Source: Artocarpus heterophyllus (Eukaryota; Streptophyta; Magnoliopsida; Rosales; Moraceae). From it: DNA of 64,000 nt. A program made the position numbers and the translations under genes. Of the stretch, positions 43,726 to 55,576 are shown piece by piece. Below the pieces are notes generated by a model. It had not been told where the DNA came from, searched no databases, and saw only the letters and a list, made by a program, of their open reading frames with translations. Location: the NCBI GenBank assembly GCA_025403435.1, contig CM046350.1, positions 21,453,661 through 21,517,660 of the forward strand. The letters are read 5' to 3'. The stretch's first letter is position 1. Every line of letters begins with the position of its first letter.

Positions 43726-44279
43726 AACAAAGGCATATTGCCACATCTGTATCAGGAGATCATTAAAATTTTTAATTCTTCTTCTACCAAAAAAAAAAAA
43801 AAAAAATTTAATGCTTCAAGTTTTGGGCCCTTACTCACTTGGGTTTGTTTGGTATAAATACTGGCCCATTATGAAAAACTATCTTATGGGTAGAATATTA
43901 GAAAAGTAGAGGTTGATAGATACTTTATTCACCACACATTAAATCATCAAAAAATTTATCAAAAGACATATCTAAATTCATTTGTGAAGCAGGGATGTGG
44001 TTATTAGTCTTCCACGTCTAAACATTTTCTTTACAGAGAAAACCTCACTTTATTTAATGATGGGATATGAGTTAGTGAATAATATAGTATCTTTAGACTG
44101 AGAACCATAACCTATTTATACTTAGGGTATTTTATTTTATTTTTGGCCTATCATAAAAACAAAATAAAATATATAGTCTCTACACATTGTAAAGCCTATA
44201 CCTAATGAGATACCCTAAAAGCCCAATAACTGAATAACTTGATTGATCACTTTAAATAGGCTAATAATAAGATAGCATA

Positions 44280-45347
44280 TGTTCGGTCGTGAAAAGTGTA
44301 ATCCGATATAACCCCAAGTATAAAGTTGTCTAAGTAATAAAACTCGGTGAATCCGAGGTAAAACTCAAAGGGAAAAAATATTGCTAAGGTCCAGTATATT
44401 TGTTATATTAAGTATTTGTTTATTTTACAATTAAAAATTTGAGGATTACAGTTAATTATTTATAAAATATTACAATATATACACATTTTTACAATATTTT
44501 TCATTTTCAAAATTTTGTTATTTTGGAATTTCAGTAACAAGGAATGCAACTAATTTAGAAATAGAATTTTAAGAATAAATGCAATTAATTCAAAATAACT
44601 TTAATAAAAATAACAACACTGACAACAACATTTTTAAAGGGATGGAACGGTAATTACAACAATGCTAAGTTTTAAAGGTTCCATTTTAGTAGTTAACTTA
44701 AATATATTTTAGTTTTTCTAATTATTTATTAATTGGTTGAAGAATACATTGTGTCATCTTATATCGACAATAAATTAAGCATTACCAAGTATTTACGGTG
44801 TCATTTCATGTCCATAATATAGCCAAAATTCAACTTAATAAACAAGCAAAATTTCAGCATTACTTGACTAAAATAACAACAAAAATAATAAGTTACATAT
44901 TTCTCGAGCCATTTTCTGGCTATGGCTAATCAAGATCCTCTCAAGCATTATCTGTGCTTGTCTATTTTGTCAAAAAATCAAAACTAGAATTGTAGCAGAA
45001 TTCTAACTAAGAAAATACTAAAATCCTAAGTTTTCTAGAAAATAATTTTGCATTATAACTACTTAGAAAACTAAAAAAAAAAATATTTAAGGTAATGTTG
45101 CCAAAATTTTTCCCTCTCACCTCAGCTAAAAAGAAATTAAAAGACATATTTATAATAAAAATATTAGAAATATTATTGAGCATAACTTTTACAACATAAA
45201 CTAGAAAATTTTTTGCAAAAAAACCTGAACTAAAAACTAAACATAAAAACCAAGACCTAAACTATTTATTGAAAGAGTGATTTTTTTTTTTTTTTTGACG
45301 AGGGGTTGCTGATAATTAGGTGGGGGAGCTAGAACCTCCCTTTTATA
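44280..45347 (-). repeat. 3' LTR of the Tat/Athila-type element
   Basis: Colinear with 54508-55576 over its full length: GATATAACCCCAAGTAT, the block AGTATATTTGT, a middle block TTAAAGGTTCCATT, the end GTTTTCTAGAAAATAATTTT, and a final T-run where the other LTR has an (AT)n run. It differs at many positions. Confidence 0.8.
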
Positions 45348-48300
45348 GTGAATCTAAATTCACTATTTGACATTTATTAATAATTTTTTTACTATTTATG
45401 TTTGAATTTTATGGCTCCAATTTGACAACTTGTAGTATTTTTTTTTATCATTTTCTCCTTTTCTCTCTGTTTCAACCTTCCTCAAATTCTGAGAATTTGA
45501 AGAAGATCTGGTGTGACACGCGCATGTAACGCATGAAATTGGGTTACAGGATACGCTGAAGGGATACTAATTTGATGGCTAGAGCGAGTGGAGAACTTAG
45601 CTGGAGCTAAGTCCAACCGTTGGATGATTCATGGTGATCCGATCTCACAGCCAAGAAGGAAGCTTTACATGAGAATGGCAGCGTAGAATCAGACACAGCC
45701 CTTAGATCCTCCACGTGCATGGGCCCCACTAGTTGACACGTGATTGACGCGCGTAATGACATCACGATAGCTGTCCCTAATCTAATGGCCATGATCGCTT
45801 CTGGAGTTGATCCGACGGCTGATATCATGCCACATGTCTTTTTTAAATTCAAATTTTCTTTTATTTTTCAAGTATTTGTTGTCCGTTTTGGTATCGTTTG
45901 GCTCTATTTTTCTACCAGATTTTAAATCTAAAGATAAAAATTGAAACAAAATTAATTATTTTACAAACATAATATTTACAATAATCATAAAAATATTTAT
46001 TTGACATTAAAATACACTAAAAATAATTACAAATTTCTAAAATTCTAACCCCTTTTGGTTCGACATAGATATAATTTTTAAGACTCGAAAATATTTTTAG
46101 AAATTACTAAAAATATTATAAAACATGTTTACAAACTTAAAACATACTATAAAACAAATTAAGACTCAAAATAAATTTACAATTCATTTTTTATGATTTT
46201 AATTAATTTCAAGCTAAACTAATATTTTACATATGAAAATGATTCTAATAATTACCAAAAATATTATTAAATATAAAATATGTTAAAAGCTTATAATTAA
46301 ACATATTTTTACATTAAGACACTAAAATACTATTTAACACATAATTGCTTTAATTGAGGATTTAATGAGAAATATTAATGCAAAATAATTGATTTTAGCT
46401 TTAAAAAATGTGCATTTTCTAAGTCTTATCATACCTCCACCAGCTTATTACTAGTCCCAAGCAATAAAAGTGATAAAAATAATCAAGTGTTTGGTTTTTC
46501 AAAAGTTGGTGACTCTTCTCTAATTTTCCTTTGGGATTATCTCAGATTCATGCCTCAAAGTAAAAATGTAAATATTAATCAAGTTCATGGTTCGTATCAA
46601 GAGTATGTATCTTATTTAAGATCGATTCTCCCTATGTGCATATTGTTCTATCACTAATCAGTGCATATCAACCAGATAAATTTACATTAATATAAATTAA
46701 TATATTTTAATGAAATCTTATAAGTTCTGTTTTTCATCCCTTTCTCCACTAATGTAGTATAACACTTTGTTAAAGATCGTTAAGACTTTATTCAGCTTGT
46801 AATGTAAGACTAGGGTAAAAGGTAGAATAAAGAATAAAGAATAAATTTGAAGCTAAGTTCACCCATAAACCACTTCCAATATTCCCGAACTTTTAAAACT
46901 ATTCAATCCAATTCTTAAGTAACAATCTCGAACTTCAAATGAAATTTTCATTTGTCATCCACTTTTTATTTAACTTTTTTTTTATAACTTTTACCTTTTA
47001 TTTCTTTTATACTTTGTTATATTTTTTTATATTTTGTTTTTTAACAGAAATAACTGAAAATTACAACATAAATAGAGTAGCTGAAATTACAAACTTCCTT
47101 AATCCAACCTAACCTCTCATAATATTGGCATAAACCTAATTACATTTCAATGATCAGATGCCTTATGAATGAAAGGTAAAAGAAAGGATTATGAATTTAT
47201 TAATAAGCTAGGCTAAAATTTTTGGTTGACGAGGAAAAATGGAAATATTAAACTTAATAGGGTGAATAGAGATATAGAATGTAAATAGGTAAACTTAAAA
47301 GGCTCAAACGATTCAGAGATGACCTAAATTATATCTATAACTTAGTGTTATTTAGGACTTGGCCTCAAGATGAATTTAAACAAGTTATAAGATTTTATAA
47401 GAACAAACCAAATTATCTCCAAGTTAGTATAACAAATCATAGTTTAAGATTAAGTGCCCAAAATTTAGGAAAAATCACCACCTAAATATAGGGCAAACAC
47501 AAGAAACTAACATAAACTTAAGCAATATTTGAATTTTACCACGACCCTTGAAAATGATATAACCTTTGACTTCGTCATCAGATAGGAGGCAAATCATGAA
47601 AAAAAAATGTTTACATATATTTCAAAATATTCTTTAGATTCTAAATTTTTTGAATTTTTTAATTTTTTTTAGATGTTTCAATTTTTAATTTTTTAATTAA
47701 AACAATCAGATGCAATACAGACATATAGTTTTTACAAACATGGAGAAATACGTTTTAAGAATGCTAATCACTTTTTTACTCAGCTATTTATAATAAGGCA
47801 AAGATGCGTTTCAAGAATATTAAATATTCCTTACGTCGACGACCTTCAAACATGCATGCAACAAAAAGAAGATGCAAAGACGAGATTATACAAAAACACA
47901 AGATTATATTTTCGAACCACATTGAGACCTGTTTCTAGTCAAATCCTTCACTTAGCCATCTCGACCTTGGGGAATATGAATCTTAAAGTTTACAAATAGC
48001 ACACCATCTTTGTTATTTTAAAAAGTTTTCATTTTTTTGGTTGGTTTTAAAACGAGTCCCATTAAAACACTAATGCAAAATTGCAAAATTTTGACAAATT
48101 TTGAAAACTTTTGACATAACCATCTCCCCCAACCTAAATTGAACGTTATCCTAAGGTTTAATAAGTTTAAACAAATGAGCAACAACATATATATTGAAGA
48201 GTGGTTATGCAAGTCACAATCATAAAAGGAACTGAAATATAAATAAACATGCTGTAGGTAAAACTAAAAGATTAAAGAGTTTAGAGAGAAAGATCCAAAT

Positions 48301-49689
48301 CTCGAAAGTGTTTTCTGCTGTAATCCTTCTTCCAATCCAGTTGGAAGTTGCAGTGTCTATCTTAGGAGTGACAATCTACATCTATTTGAGCAATTCCTCT
48401 ATAATTGGAGTAGAGACATAGACTTTCTTCCTGACTCTACAAAAAAGTTATAATCCACAGTATTGTCTAGAAACTAAACAAATTGTCAAAGAAACCATTT
48501 GTATTTAACAAACCAATAGGTTTAGAATGGATGCCTAATAATTTCTAGTTGGATTCAACAAACATCTCTTCTAGAGTTTGTAGATCTCCTAGTAGGACAA
48601 TGGAAGCATCTAACTGATTCATCATGGATCTAATTCTTGTAGAAATATTTGGGACTACCTTTTTAGTTCCTATGGTTTGACCAAAAAAATGACCTTGAAT
48701 AAGAACTCTAAGATTAATACTTAAGACCCTAGTCGCTTCTGATACAGCTCCACTTTAACTACACTCATTAAACCTAGACTACTTCCCCCATGTAGTAAGT
48801 TTATTTTTCTTTTAGCCAAGACTTGACCTAGTTCAAATGCAGTTTAAATCTATCTTCAAAATAAACTGGTTCTTTTTTGGACTAGAACCACAAAACACAC
48901 AAACGTTTTTGAAAGTATGAGATAACTGAGAAAAGGATGCCATAATGGTTTCTAGGAACTAAGACTCTTTTTTTTAAGTTTAATGGTTTTTTTAGACTGA
49001 CTCTATTTATAATGCTCTGAGTGAAACCTAAAGCTAAAATGGAATCTTGTACATATCTTAGTATAGACAATGATAAAGTTTTGTGTAAAATCAGGTAAGA
49101 ACAGCTATGAAGATAGGTATGAATAGGGGGGACAGATGTGATACAATTGTAGAACTTTTGAAAATTTTTACCTGAAAATACTATTTAACTTTTGAAAAAC
49201 AAGACACTACTGTACAACTTTTGACAAAATAGGATCAAATTCTAAAAATCAAGACAACTCTTATCTTACACGACACACAAAATACCTACCAAAAGAAAAA
49301 AAATGCATACGATAGAAAATTCAAAATATTATTATTAAAAGACAAATAGTTAAACAAGTACGGTAACAATCACACAAAAAAAAAAACTTTTGGTTGATGA
49401 AATTTTATTCGAGAATAAATTAAAAAAATTATATTCATCAGAATGTGTCTCCAGAAATTCCATCACTCAGCCATTTTGATGATTGTTTTACTAAAACCGA
49501 AATCAGTTCTCGAAAAAATTTTCAAAATTTTTTTAAAGAAAGTAAAAACACACAAACACTAGAAAAATTTTACAGATTTTGCTCTGAACTAGATGGATTG
49601 AGAGTCTGTTTCCTATCTAACTCCCTTGTCAAATGAATAATTGGGTCTTTCAATGTCAGATTCCTGAAATGTTCTTTCTCAACATGAAA
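45348..49689 (-). other. Noncoding 3' region of the Tat/Athila-type element
   Basis: No protein reading on either strand. 45490-45850 is a GC-richer island with CACGCGC, CCGTTGGATGATT and ATCCGACGGCT words, a style seen in noncoding parts of large plant retrotransposons. 46430-46470 has the conserved 3' word. The rest is AT-rich. Short open stretches (45607-45852, 48018-48212, 48882-49070) look like chance. Confidence 0.55.
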
Positions 49690-50121
49690 TTAAGGTTGGA
49701 GTCTATAGATCGCTCCTTGAACATGCCCACTAGGATGGTCTAAAAGTGAATTGTAAAGATTGTCTAAATTTTCTTTTGAAAGCCCATCCTTATAGAAAAG
49801 TATTTTATCTTCCCTATTTGTAGATACAAGACCTTTTGATTTACACTTACACTTACAATTTTGACAAGAACATTTACAACACTTTGATGCTATAGCTCGA
49901 GGTCTTTTTCTAGCACACAAACTTGTATCCATCCTAGGCAGACCTTTGATATTTACATCACTGGAATGAACTAAACCTTTTATATATACTTTTATATCAA
50001 TTGGAAGTTTAAAACGAGAAAGAACCCAAAGACAAGTGATTTTTGTTTTATACTTCTGTCTAATTTCTTTTTGAGAGAGGGAAGGAAAATATTTCTTCAG
50101 GTGGTAGTACTTTGGATCCAT
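49690..50121 (-). CDS. Uncharacterised 143-residue ORF with Cys-rich cluster inside the element
   Basis: Starts at the ATG at 50121 (MDPKYYHLKKYF) and runs without a break to 49690, unlike the broken gag and protease remnants on the same strand. The protein is basic. The only clear feature is a Lys/Cys cluster at about residues 86-95 (KCCKCSCQNCKCKCK), preceded by a basic stretch (ARKRPRA) that could act as a nuclear signal. The Cys spacing does not fit the CX2CX4HX4C gag knuckle. It occupies the place downstream of pol where additional ORFs are known in some plant retrotransposons. I do not recognise the family. It may be an element gene, captured host sequence, or a chance survivor. Confidence 0.45.
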   Translation of the reverse strand: MDPKYYHLKKYFPSLSQKEIRQKYKTKITCLWVLSRFKLPIDIKVYIKGLVHSSDVNIKGLPRMDTSLCARKRPRAIASKCCKCSCQNCKCKCKSKGLVSTNREDKILFYKDGLSKENLDNLYNSLLDHPSGHVQGAIYRLQP

Positions 50122-50526
50122 GGTGAAAAAGAGAGAAGTATGAGATTCGTGAGAGGAATTGGAAGACTCGAGTAATTTTTGAGAAAACTTTTGAAAGATC
50201 TGGAAACTTTGAGTAGATTTGAGAGTGTTTGAGAATATTGAGAAGGTTTTGTGGGATTACGAGAGAAAAGATTGAAGAATTTCTAAAAAAAAGTGTTTTA
50301 AGATTGAAGAACTTTGAAAGCTTTCTAGAAAATTTTTGGGAATTCTAGAGAGAAAGCAGAGATAATTCAAGAGTTTAAAAAGAAAAGGAAAATTTAGGGA
50401 GAGAAAGAGTAAAAAGTTCTAAGCCTGAATGCACAATGACAGATTATGTAGATAAATGGTAGGTTACTGTTTAGACACTGAAAAAACTATACAGACACGT
50501 GTAACACTACTTTTAATTGTGCTGGC

Positions 50527-50664
50527 TTAATAGAAAATGGGCTAGATAATCTAATTGATTACTACACACTATTAAATAGTAAAAATAAACATTTATTAAT
50601 AGAAAATGGGCTAGATAATCTAACTAATTACTACACACTATTAAATAGTAAAACTAAACATTTA
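50527..50664. repeat. 69-bp tandem duplication
   Basis: Two nearly identical units (50527-50595 and 50596-50664), each starting TTAATAGAAAATGGGCTAG and containing ATTACTACACACTATTAAAT. They lie just upstream (minus-strand sense) of the Cys-rich ORF. Confidence 0.88.
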
Positions 50665-51222
50665 TTAACAAACATGAAAAATAAACTTAAAAATATTTTT
50701 GTATTTTTAATTTTTTTAATTTTTATGTGTTTTTAAACATTTTTCATTTTTGTATTTTTGTTCTAAATTAAAACTTACAAAAGTCTAAAAGTTAGAAAAA
50801 TTCATTAATAATCATTTCATTAAAATGTGTTTCCAGAGGCCACTGATACAAAAATATCAACTAATCAACCTTGACTATATCCTCCATAATCTTAGCCATT
50901 TTAACGAATTCTTCAAAAATATTTTTTGTGTCTTAGGAAGACCACACTAACATACAAAATAAAAACAAAATTAGCACAAAAACAAAAACAAAAACAAAAA
51001 CAAAACCAAAATTAAAATTAAAATACTATTTAAAAGTTACAGATTCATCATCATAGTCTGAATCTATATAATTAAATTCAGCAATGGGAGTTAAATGGTC
51101 ATTTAAAGCTGGTTTGTAAGAAAAGAAAAGCCCCCAAAAATTCTCATCACTTAGGGCTTCTTGATATTTCTTATCAAAATCATTTACTACCTCCTTAACA
51201 TCATCTGAATCTATAGGATCGA

Positions 51223-51940
51223 TTATGGTGGTGGAACATTACTAGGTCTAGACTCACAAAGAGAAAAGATTTCCCAAAAGTCTTGGTTTCCCTTGAATTT
51301 AAGAAGTTCTTTCGCAAGATCAAATGCTTTATTTTTAACAGGTTCATTTTCATCAACTACTTCCTTTCCTAAATCGGGTTTTTCAATGTTGCTTCTTAAT
51401 GCCCTAGAATTCTTAATTTTATGTATTTCATCAATTAAAGCAGACATGGAACAATTTTTAACTTTCGATGGATTATTCAATTCAAAGGAATTGACTATAC
51501 CTGTTAAAGGATTAGTTAGTCCCACAAAGGTACTTCCTTCAACAAAGTTGACTTTATACTATTTAGCAGTAGGTTGTGACATGTTGAAAACGTCGAACTC
51601 TAAAGTCATGTTTCTAAAAGACAATTTTAGGGTACCATGTCTACAATTAATCAAGGCATTTAAAGTTGTAAGAAATGGACGAACTAAAATTACAGGAACT
51701 TGAAAATTTGAAGTGGAAATAGGTTGTGTATCCAAAATACTAGTCTACTAAGGAGTAAAACTTTTCAATTTGAACTAACATGTCCTCAACTATCCCTCTT
51801 CACAATGTGATAGACGCTGGCTTAAGTTCACCAAAATCTAATTGATGATAAACAGAATAAGGCAAAAGGTTGATACTAACACCAAGATCTAGCAAATGCA
51901 TGGCCAAATTGTGTGTTTCCTATGATACAATAAATTATAT
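51223..51940 (-). pseudogene. Retrotransposon protease (retropepsin-like) remnant
   Basis: On the minus strand from about 51905 the reading is LLDLGVSINLLPYSVYHQL, then FGELKPASITL, a stop, then RGIVEDMLVQIEKFYS, and then (51703-51600) VPVILVRPFLTTLNALINCR. This is the aspartic protease region of Ty3/gypsy elements: the catalytic D-[ST]-G appears as DLG, and ILGRPFL as ILVRPFL. Stops near 51805 and 51745 and the lost active-site residue show it is dead. Downstream, 51223-51525 is an open stretch on the same strand that continues the gag-pro C-terminal region. Confidence 0.75.
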
Positions 51941-52279
51941 ATGGGATAACCTGGATCATTGTACTTCATTGGTGAATCATGTTGAATGATGGAACTAACA
52001 TTCTCAGCTAAAAATGTAGTCTTAGACATATTATGCTTCCTTTTTATTGTACACAAATCTTTCAAAAATTTAGCATAAGATGAGACTTATTTGATTGCAT
52101 CTAAAGGTAGAATATTAATCTTAACTTACTTAAAAAGTTCAAAAATTTCAACATTCTTATCAAACTCTTATTTTGAAAGAAAGCTTGTGGAGAAGGAACT
52201 TTCAAAACAAATTTCTCTTTTGAAACAACATTTTCTTTTTCAGAACTTCCTTCATTACCATTAACTTTGTCATTATTTT

Positions 52280-53600
52280 TTAAAGTTGAGTTAATAGTTT
52301 TATCAATAGTTTTACCACTTCGAAGAGTTGAAATAAAATTAACAGTTTCTTGTTATGACAAAGAACTCTTGAAGAGGCAACTTCATTTGTAGAAGAATAA
52401 TGTACCGACTGAGTGGGGAATTTGCCTTTTTCTTTAATGCTAAGTGAAGAAGTGAGCTTAGAAATTGATCCTTTAATATCATGAATGTCATATGAAGTGC
52501 AAGTGTTAGTGACTTCCTGTTTCTGAATGATATTTTGAAAAAATATCATCGAGAGTTTTAACTCATGAATTAAAAGCTTCAAGACGTGGAAAATTTTGTG
52601 GAGGCTTTTTAAATTGTGGATTTGGTGAATATTGTGAATTTTGAGGTTGTTGTGGATATGGTGGATGATTTTAAAAATTTTGAGGTGGATGTAGTGGTGG
52701 TTGTTGTAGTTGATCATTCCTCCAACTAAAATTGGAATGATTTCTTCATTATAGATTATATGTGTCAGAATATAGATATGGAAAATGTTTCCTAAGTTGG
52801 TCGATTTGGTTTGTGTAATTTACCTATTTATGAGACTCTTCCTTAAAAATCAGGTAGTCGTAAGTTGAGTGACAAAGAGTTTAGTAAACATTACATAAAG
52901 TTTCAATCTTAGGTTCCTAAACATTTTTACATTTCATGGCTTCAATCTTTCTTGAAAAACTGGCAATCCTAGCATTTAGATTATTCTCTTGACTAAGTTG
53001 ATGAACACTTAAGCATTAGCAGGATTGGGTCTACTTGAGCCTTTAGAATTAATATGTTATTAATATTAAGAGTTTTCAGCTAAGTTATCTAGAAAACTTA
53101 ATGCTTCATTAGGTTCTTTATTAAGGAATTCTCCATTACATATTGTTTCAATGAATTGACAGGTTTCAAAGTTAAACCTTTATAAACGAAACTAACATAA
53201 TGCCACTTTTTAAAACCATGATGTGGGCAAGAGTTTAACAAATCCTTAAAATGTTCCCAACATGGAAAATAAACTTCCTTTGCATTTTGGGAAAAATTTT
53301 GAATTTGCATTTCTTGCCATGTACCAATTGACCTAGGTTTTAAAGCAGTGAGTTAAGTTTTAGCCTTATCTTTTAAAGAAAAGAGGAAAACCTGAAGCCT
53401 AACAATTTCATTTGAAACTTCTTGGTCAGTAAAGGTAGCACAAACATCTTCAATCTCTCTAAGGTGCAAGTAAGGATTTTTAGATTCCAAGCCATGAAAA
53501 TTTGGAAGCAAATTAATCATTCCTGGTTTAAACTTAAAGTTATGAGCATTGAGAGGAAAAACTAGACATGATGGAGTGGATTCTCAGGGTGGTCACAAAT
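52280..53600 (-). pseudogene. Retrotransposon gag remnant and gag-protease linker
   Basis: Minus-strand readings: FKPGMINLLPNFHGLES, NPYLHLREIEDVCATF, LQVFLFSLKDKAKT, stop, SIGTWQEM, then CWEHFKDLLNSCPHHGF. These match, in order, the conserved gag segments of Tat/Athila-type elements (LLP.FHGL, LK.KAK.WL, CPHHGF). Stops and shifts interrupt it (for example at KAKT-stop near 53356). The segment 52280-52717 carries ISKLTSSLSIKEKGKFPTQ, like the SKLE..GKGKLPSQ linker that precedes protease in relatives. Confidence 0.78.
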
Positions 53601-54484
53601 AATCATGCATTGATCAAATAGGATTGATGATTTGTTGATTAAAAATATTTTCATTATGAACACTTTTATCATTAGCTATTTTGAGTAAATATGAACATGC
53701 AACAGAGACTAAAGGTGGCTCTAAACATTTTCTAATCAATCTATGAGTTTTAGAAATATGAGAGTAAATAGGCATACAAATTATTTATATTATTTACAAA
53801 ATTTTTGAGACAAGATGCTACGCTTTTCTATATTCAGAGAGAATAAAATAATGAGTGAAAAACATTTATCTTATTTATTTTGTAGATTTTGAAAATTATA
53901 TGCTTTAAGAATATTCTCAGGAAAGATTGGTAGGCCGAAGGCTCCTTAAGACCAACCTCCTAGTCATAATAGTGTTCTTAGAATGATAGGTGTTGGGAGA
54001 ATCACTAAAAGTAACTAGTTATGGGAAAGATTTTCAAGCCAGTACCAGTCCCTAAACAGAACTTCCCCAAAGAATACTTTTCACAAGACAACAATTTTTT
54101 TAAGTATTATGAAAAGCCTAATATAACATTTTATGCAATTTTATTTCTAAAATCAAAACCTAAATCTAAACCTAAAATTAACAAAATAACTATATCACAA
54201 ATAAGAGAAAAGAAAATAAAATTTTTAAATATTTTTGAATTTTTGAATTTTTTATTTATTTTATGAATAGTAAGTGAATAGTATCTAGCGTGAATAGTAA
54301 TTACATGAATAGTAACTTATAGGAAACGTGTGTAGAATTCTTACGTGAACAATACTTAACTCCTGTAAAATAACAAATATTTAAGGAAAACAAATAAAAC
54401 AAAAAAAAATAAGTTAGTAAAATAGAAAATAAAAAGAAAAAGAAATTAATATACAAAATATACTACACTTAAAACAATTTTGTT

Positions 54485-54501
54485 CCCTAGTAACAGCGTC
54501 A
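54485..54501 (-). other. Decayed primer-binding site
   Basis: On the minus strand TGACGCTGTTACTAGGG follows the 5' LTR after a short AAGTTTT spacer. It matches the typical Tat/Athila site TGGCGCCGTTGCCGGGG at 12 of 17 positions, and all five differences are transitions of the C-to-T/G-to-A kind. Confidence 0.75.
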
Positions 54502-54507
54502 AAAACT

Positions 54508-55499
54508 TGTTTGATCTTGAAAAATGCAATATGATATAACTCTAAGTATAAGGTTGTCCAAGTAGTAAAACTCAGTAAATCCAAGGTCATATTCACGGGG
54601 AAATAATATTGGTAAGGTCTAGTATATTTGTCATATTAGCTAGTTATTTATTTTAAAGCTGAAAAATATGAGGATTAAAGTTAATTATTTATGATATATT
54701 TACAATATATATACATTTTTACAACATTTTTTATTTTCAAAAATTCTTTTTTTTAAGAATTTTAATAACAACAAATGCGGCAAAAATAGAAATGGAATTT
54801 TACCAATAAGTGCACTTAATTCAAATAACTTTAATAAAAATAACAACACTAACAACAACAAATTAAAAGGGATATAACTGTAATTATAACAATGCTGAAG
54901 TTTAAAGGTTCCATTCTGGCAATTAACGTAAATATATTTTAGTTTTTCAATTATTTATAAATTGGCTTAAGAATATATTATGCCATCTTATGTCTATAAT
55001 AAATCAAGCATTACTAAGCATTTACTATACCATTTCATGTATATAATGTAGCAAAAATGCAACTTAATAAGCAAGCAGAATTTTAGCTTTACTTAACTAA
55101 AATAAGGATCAAAATAATAAGTTAAGTATTTATCGAACCATTCTCTATCTACAGCTAATCAAGGTCCTCCAAAGCATTATCTGTGCTAGTCTATGTTATC
55201 GAAAAATCAAACCCAAAATTTTAGCGGAGTTCTAACTAAGAAAATGCTAAAATCTTAAGTTTTCTAGAACATAATTTTGCATTATAATTACTTAGAAAAC
55301 AAAGAAAAACTAAAATATTTAAGGTAATTTTGTCAAAATTTCCTCCTCTCACCTTAAATAAAGAGAAATTAAAAAACACATTTATAATAAAAATACTAGA
55401 AATATTATTGAGTATAATTTTTACAATATAAACTGGGAAATATTTTACAAAACTTGAACTAAAACTAAACATAAAAACTTAAACTATTTATTGCTACAA

Positions 55500-55535
<36 letters not shown>

Positions 55536-55576
55536 ATAAGGGGGTACTGATAACGGGAGGGAGAACCCCCTTATCA
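54508..55576 (-). repeat. 5' LTR of the Tat/Athila-type element
   Basis: On the minus strand it runs from about TGATAAGGGGG to CAAGATCAAACA, adjoining the primer-binding site. It is colinear with 44280-45347 and almost equal in length. It contains an (AT)n microsatellite at about 55502-55532. The outer border is set only by where the two copies stop matching. Confidence 0.75.

Larger units (their letters stand above)
44280..55576 (-). mobile_element. Ty3/gypsy element of the Tat/Athila branch, gag-protease remnants only (11.3 kb)
   Basis: Two LTRs of about 1.07 kb lie in the same direction (44280-45347 and 54508-55576). Reading the minus strand from the right: 5' LTR, decayed primer-binding site (54485-54501), gag remnant (about 52950-53600), gag-protease linker (about 52280-52720), protease remnant (about 51590-51940), a Cys-rich ORF (49690-50121), a long noncoding tract, then the 3' LTR. 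No reverse transcriptase, RNase H or integrase motif was found in the 6 kb between protease and 3' LTR. The noncoding tract has the GGGACTAGTAATAAGC-type word (minus, about 46440-46465) often seen near the 3' end of Tat/Athila elements. The LTR copies differ widely, so the insertion is old. No clean target duplication. Confidence 0.82.

Noticed and set aside
51293..51703. 136-codon plus-strand reading
   Set aside because: Antisense to the protease remnant, whose minus-strand reading matches retropepsin segments.
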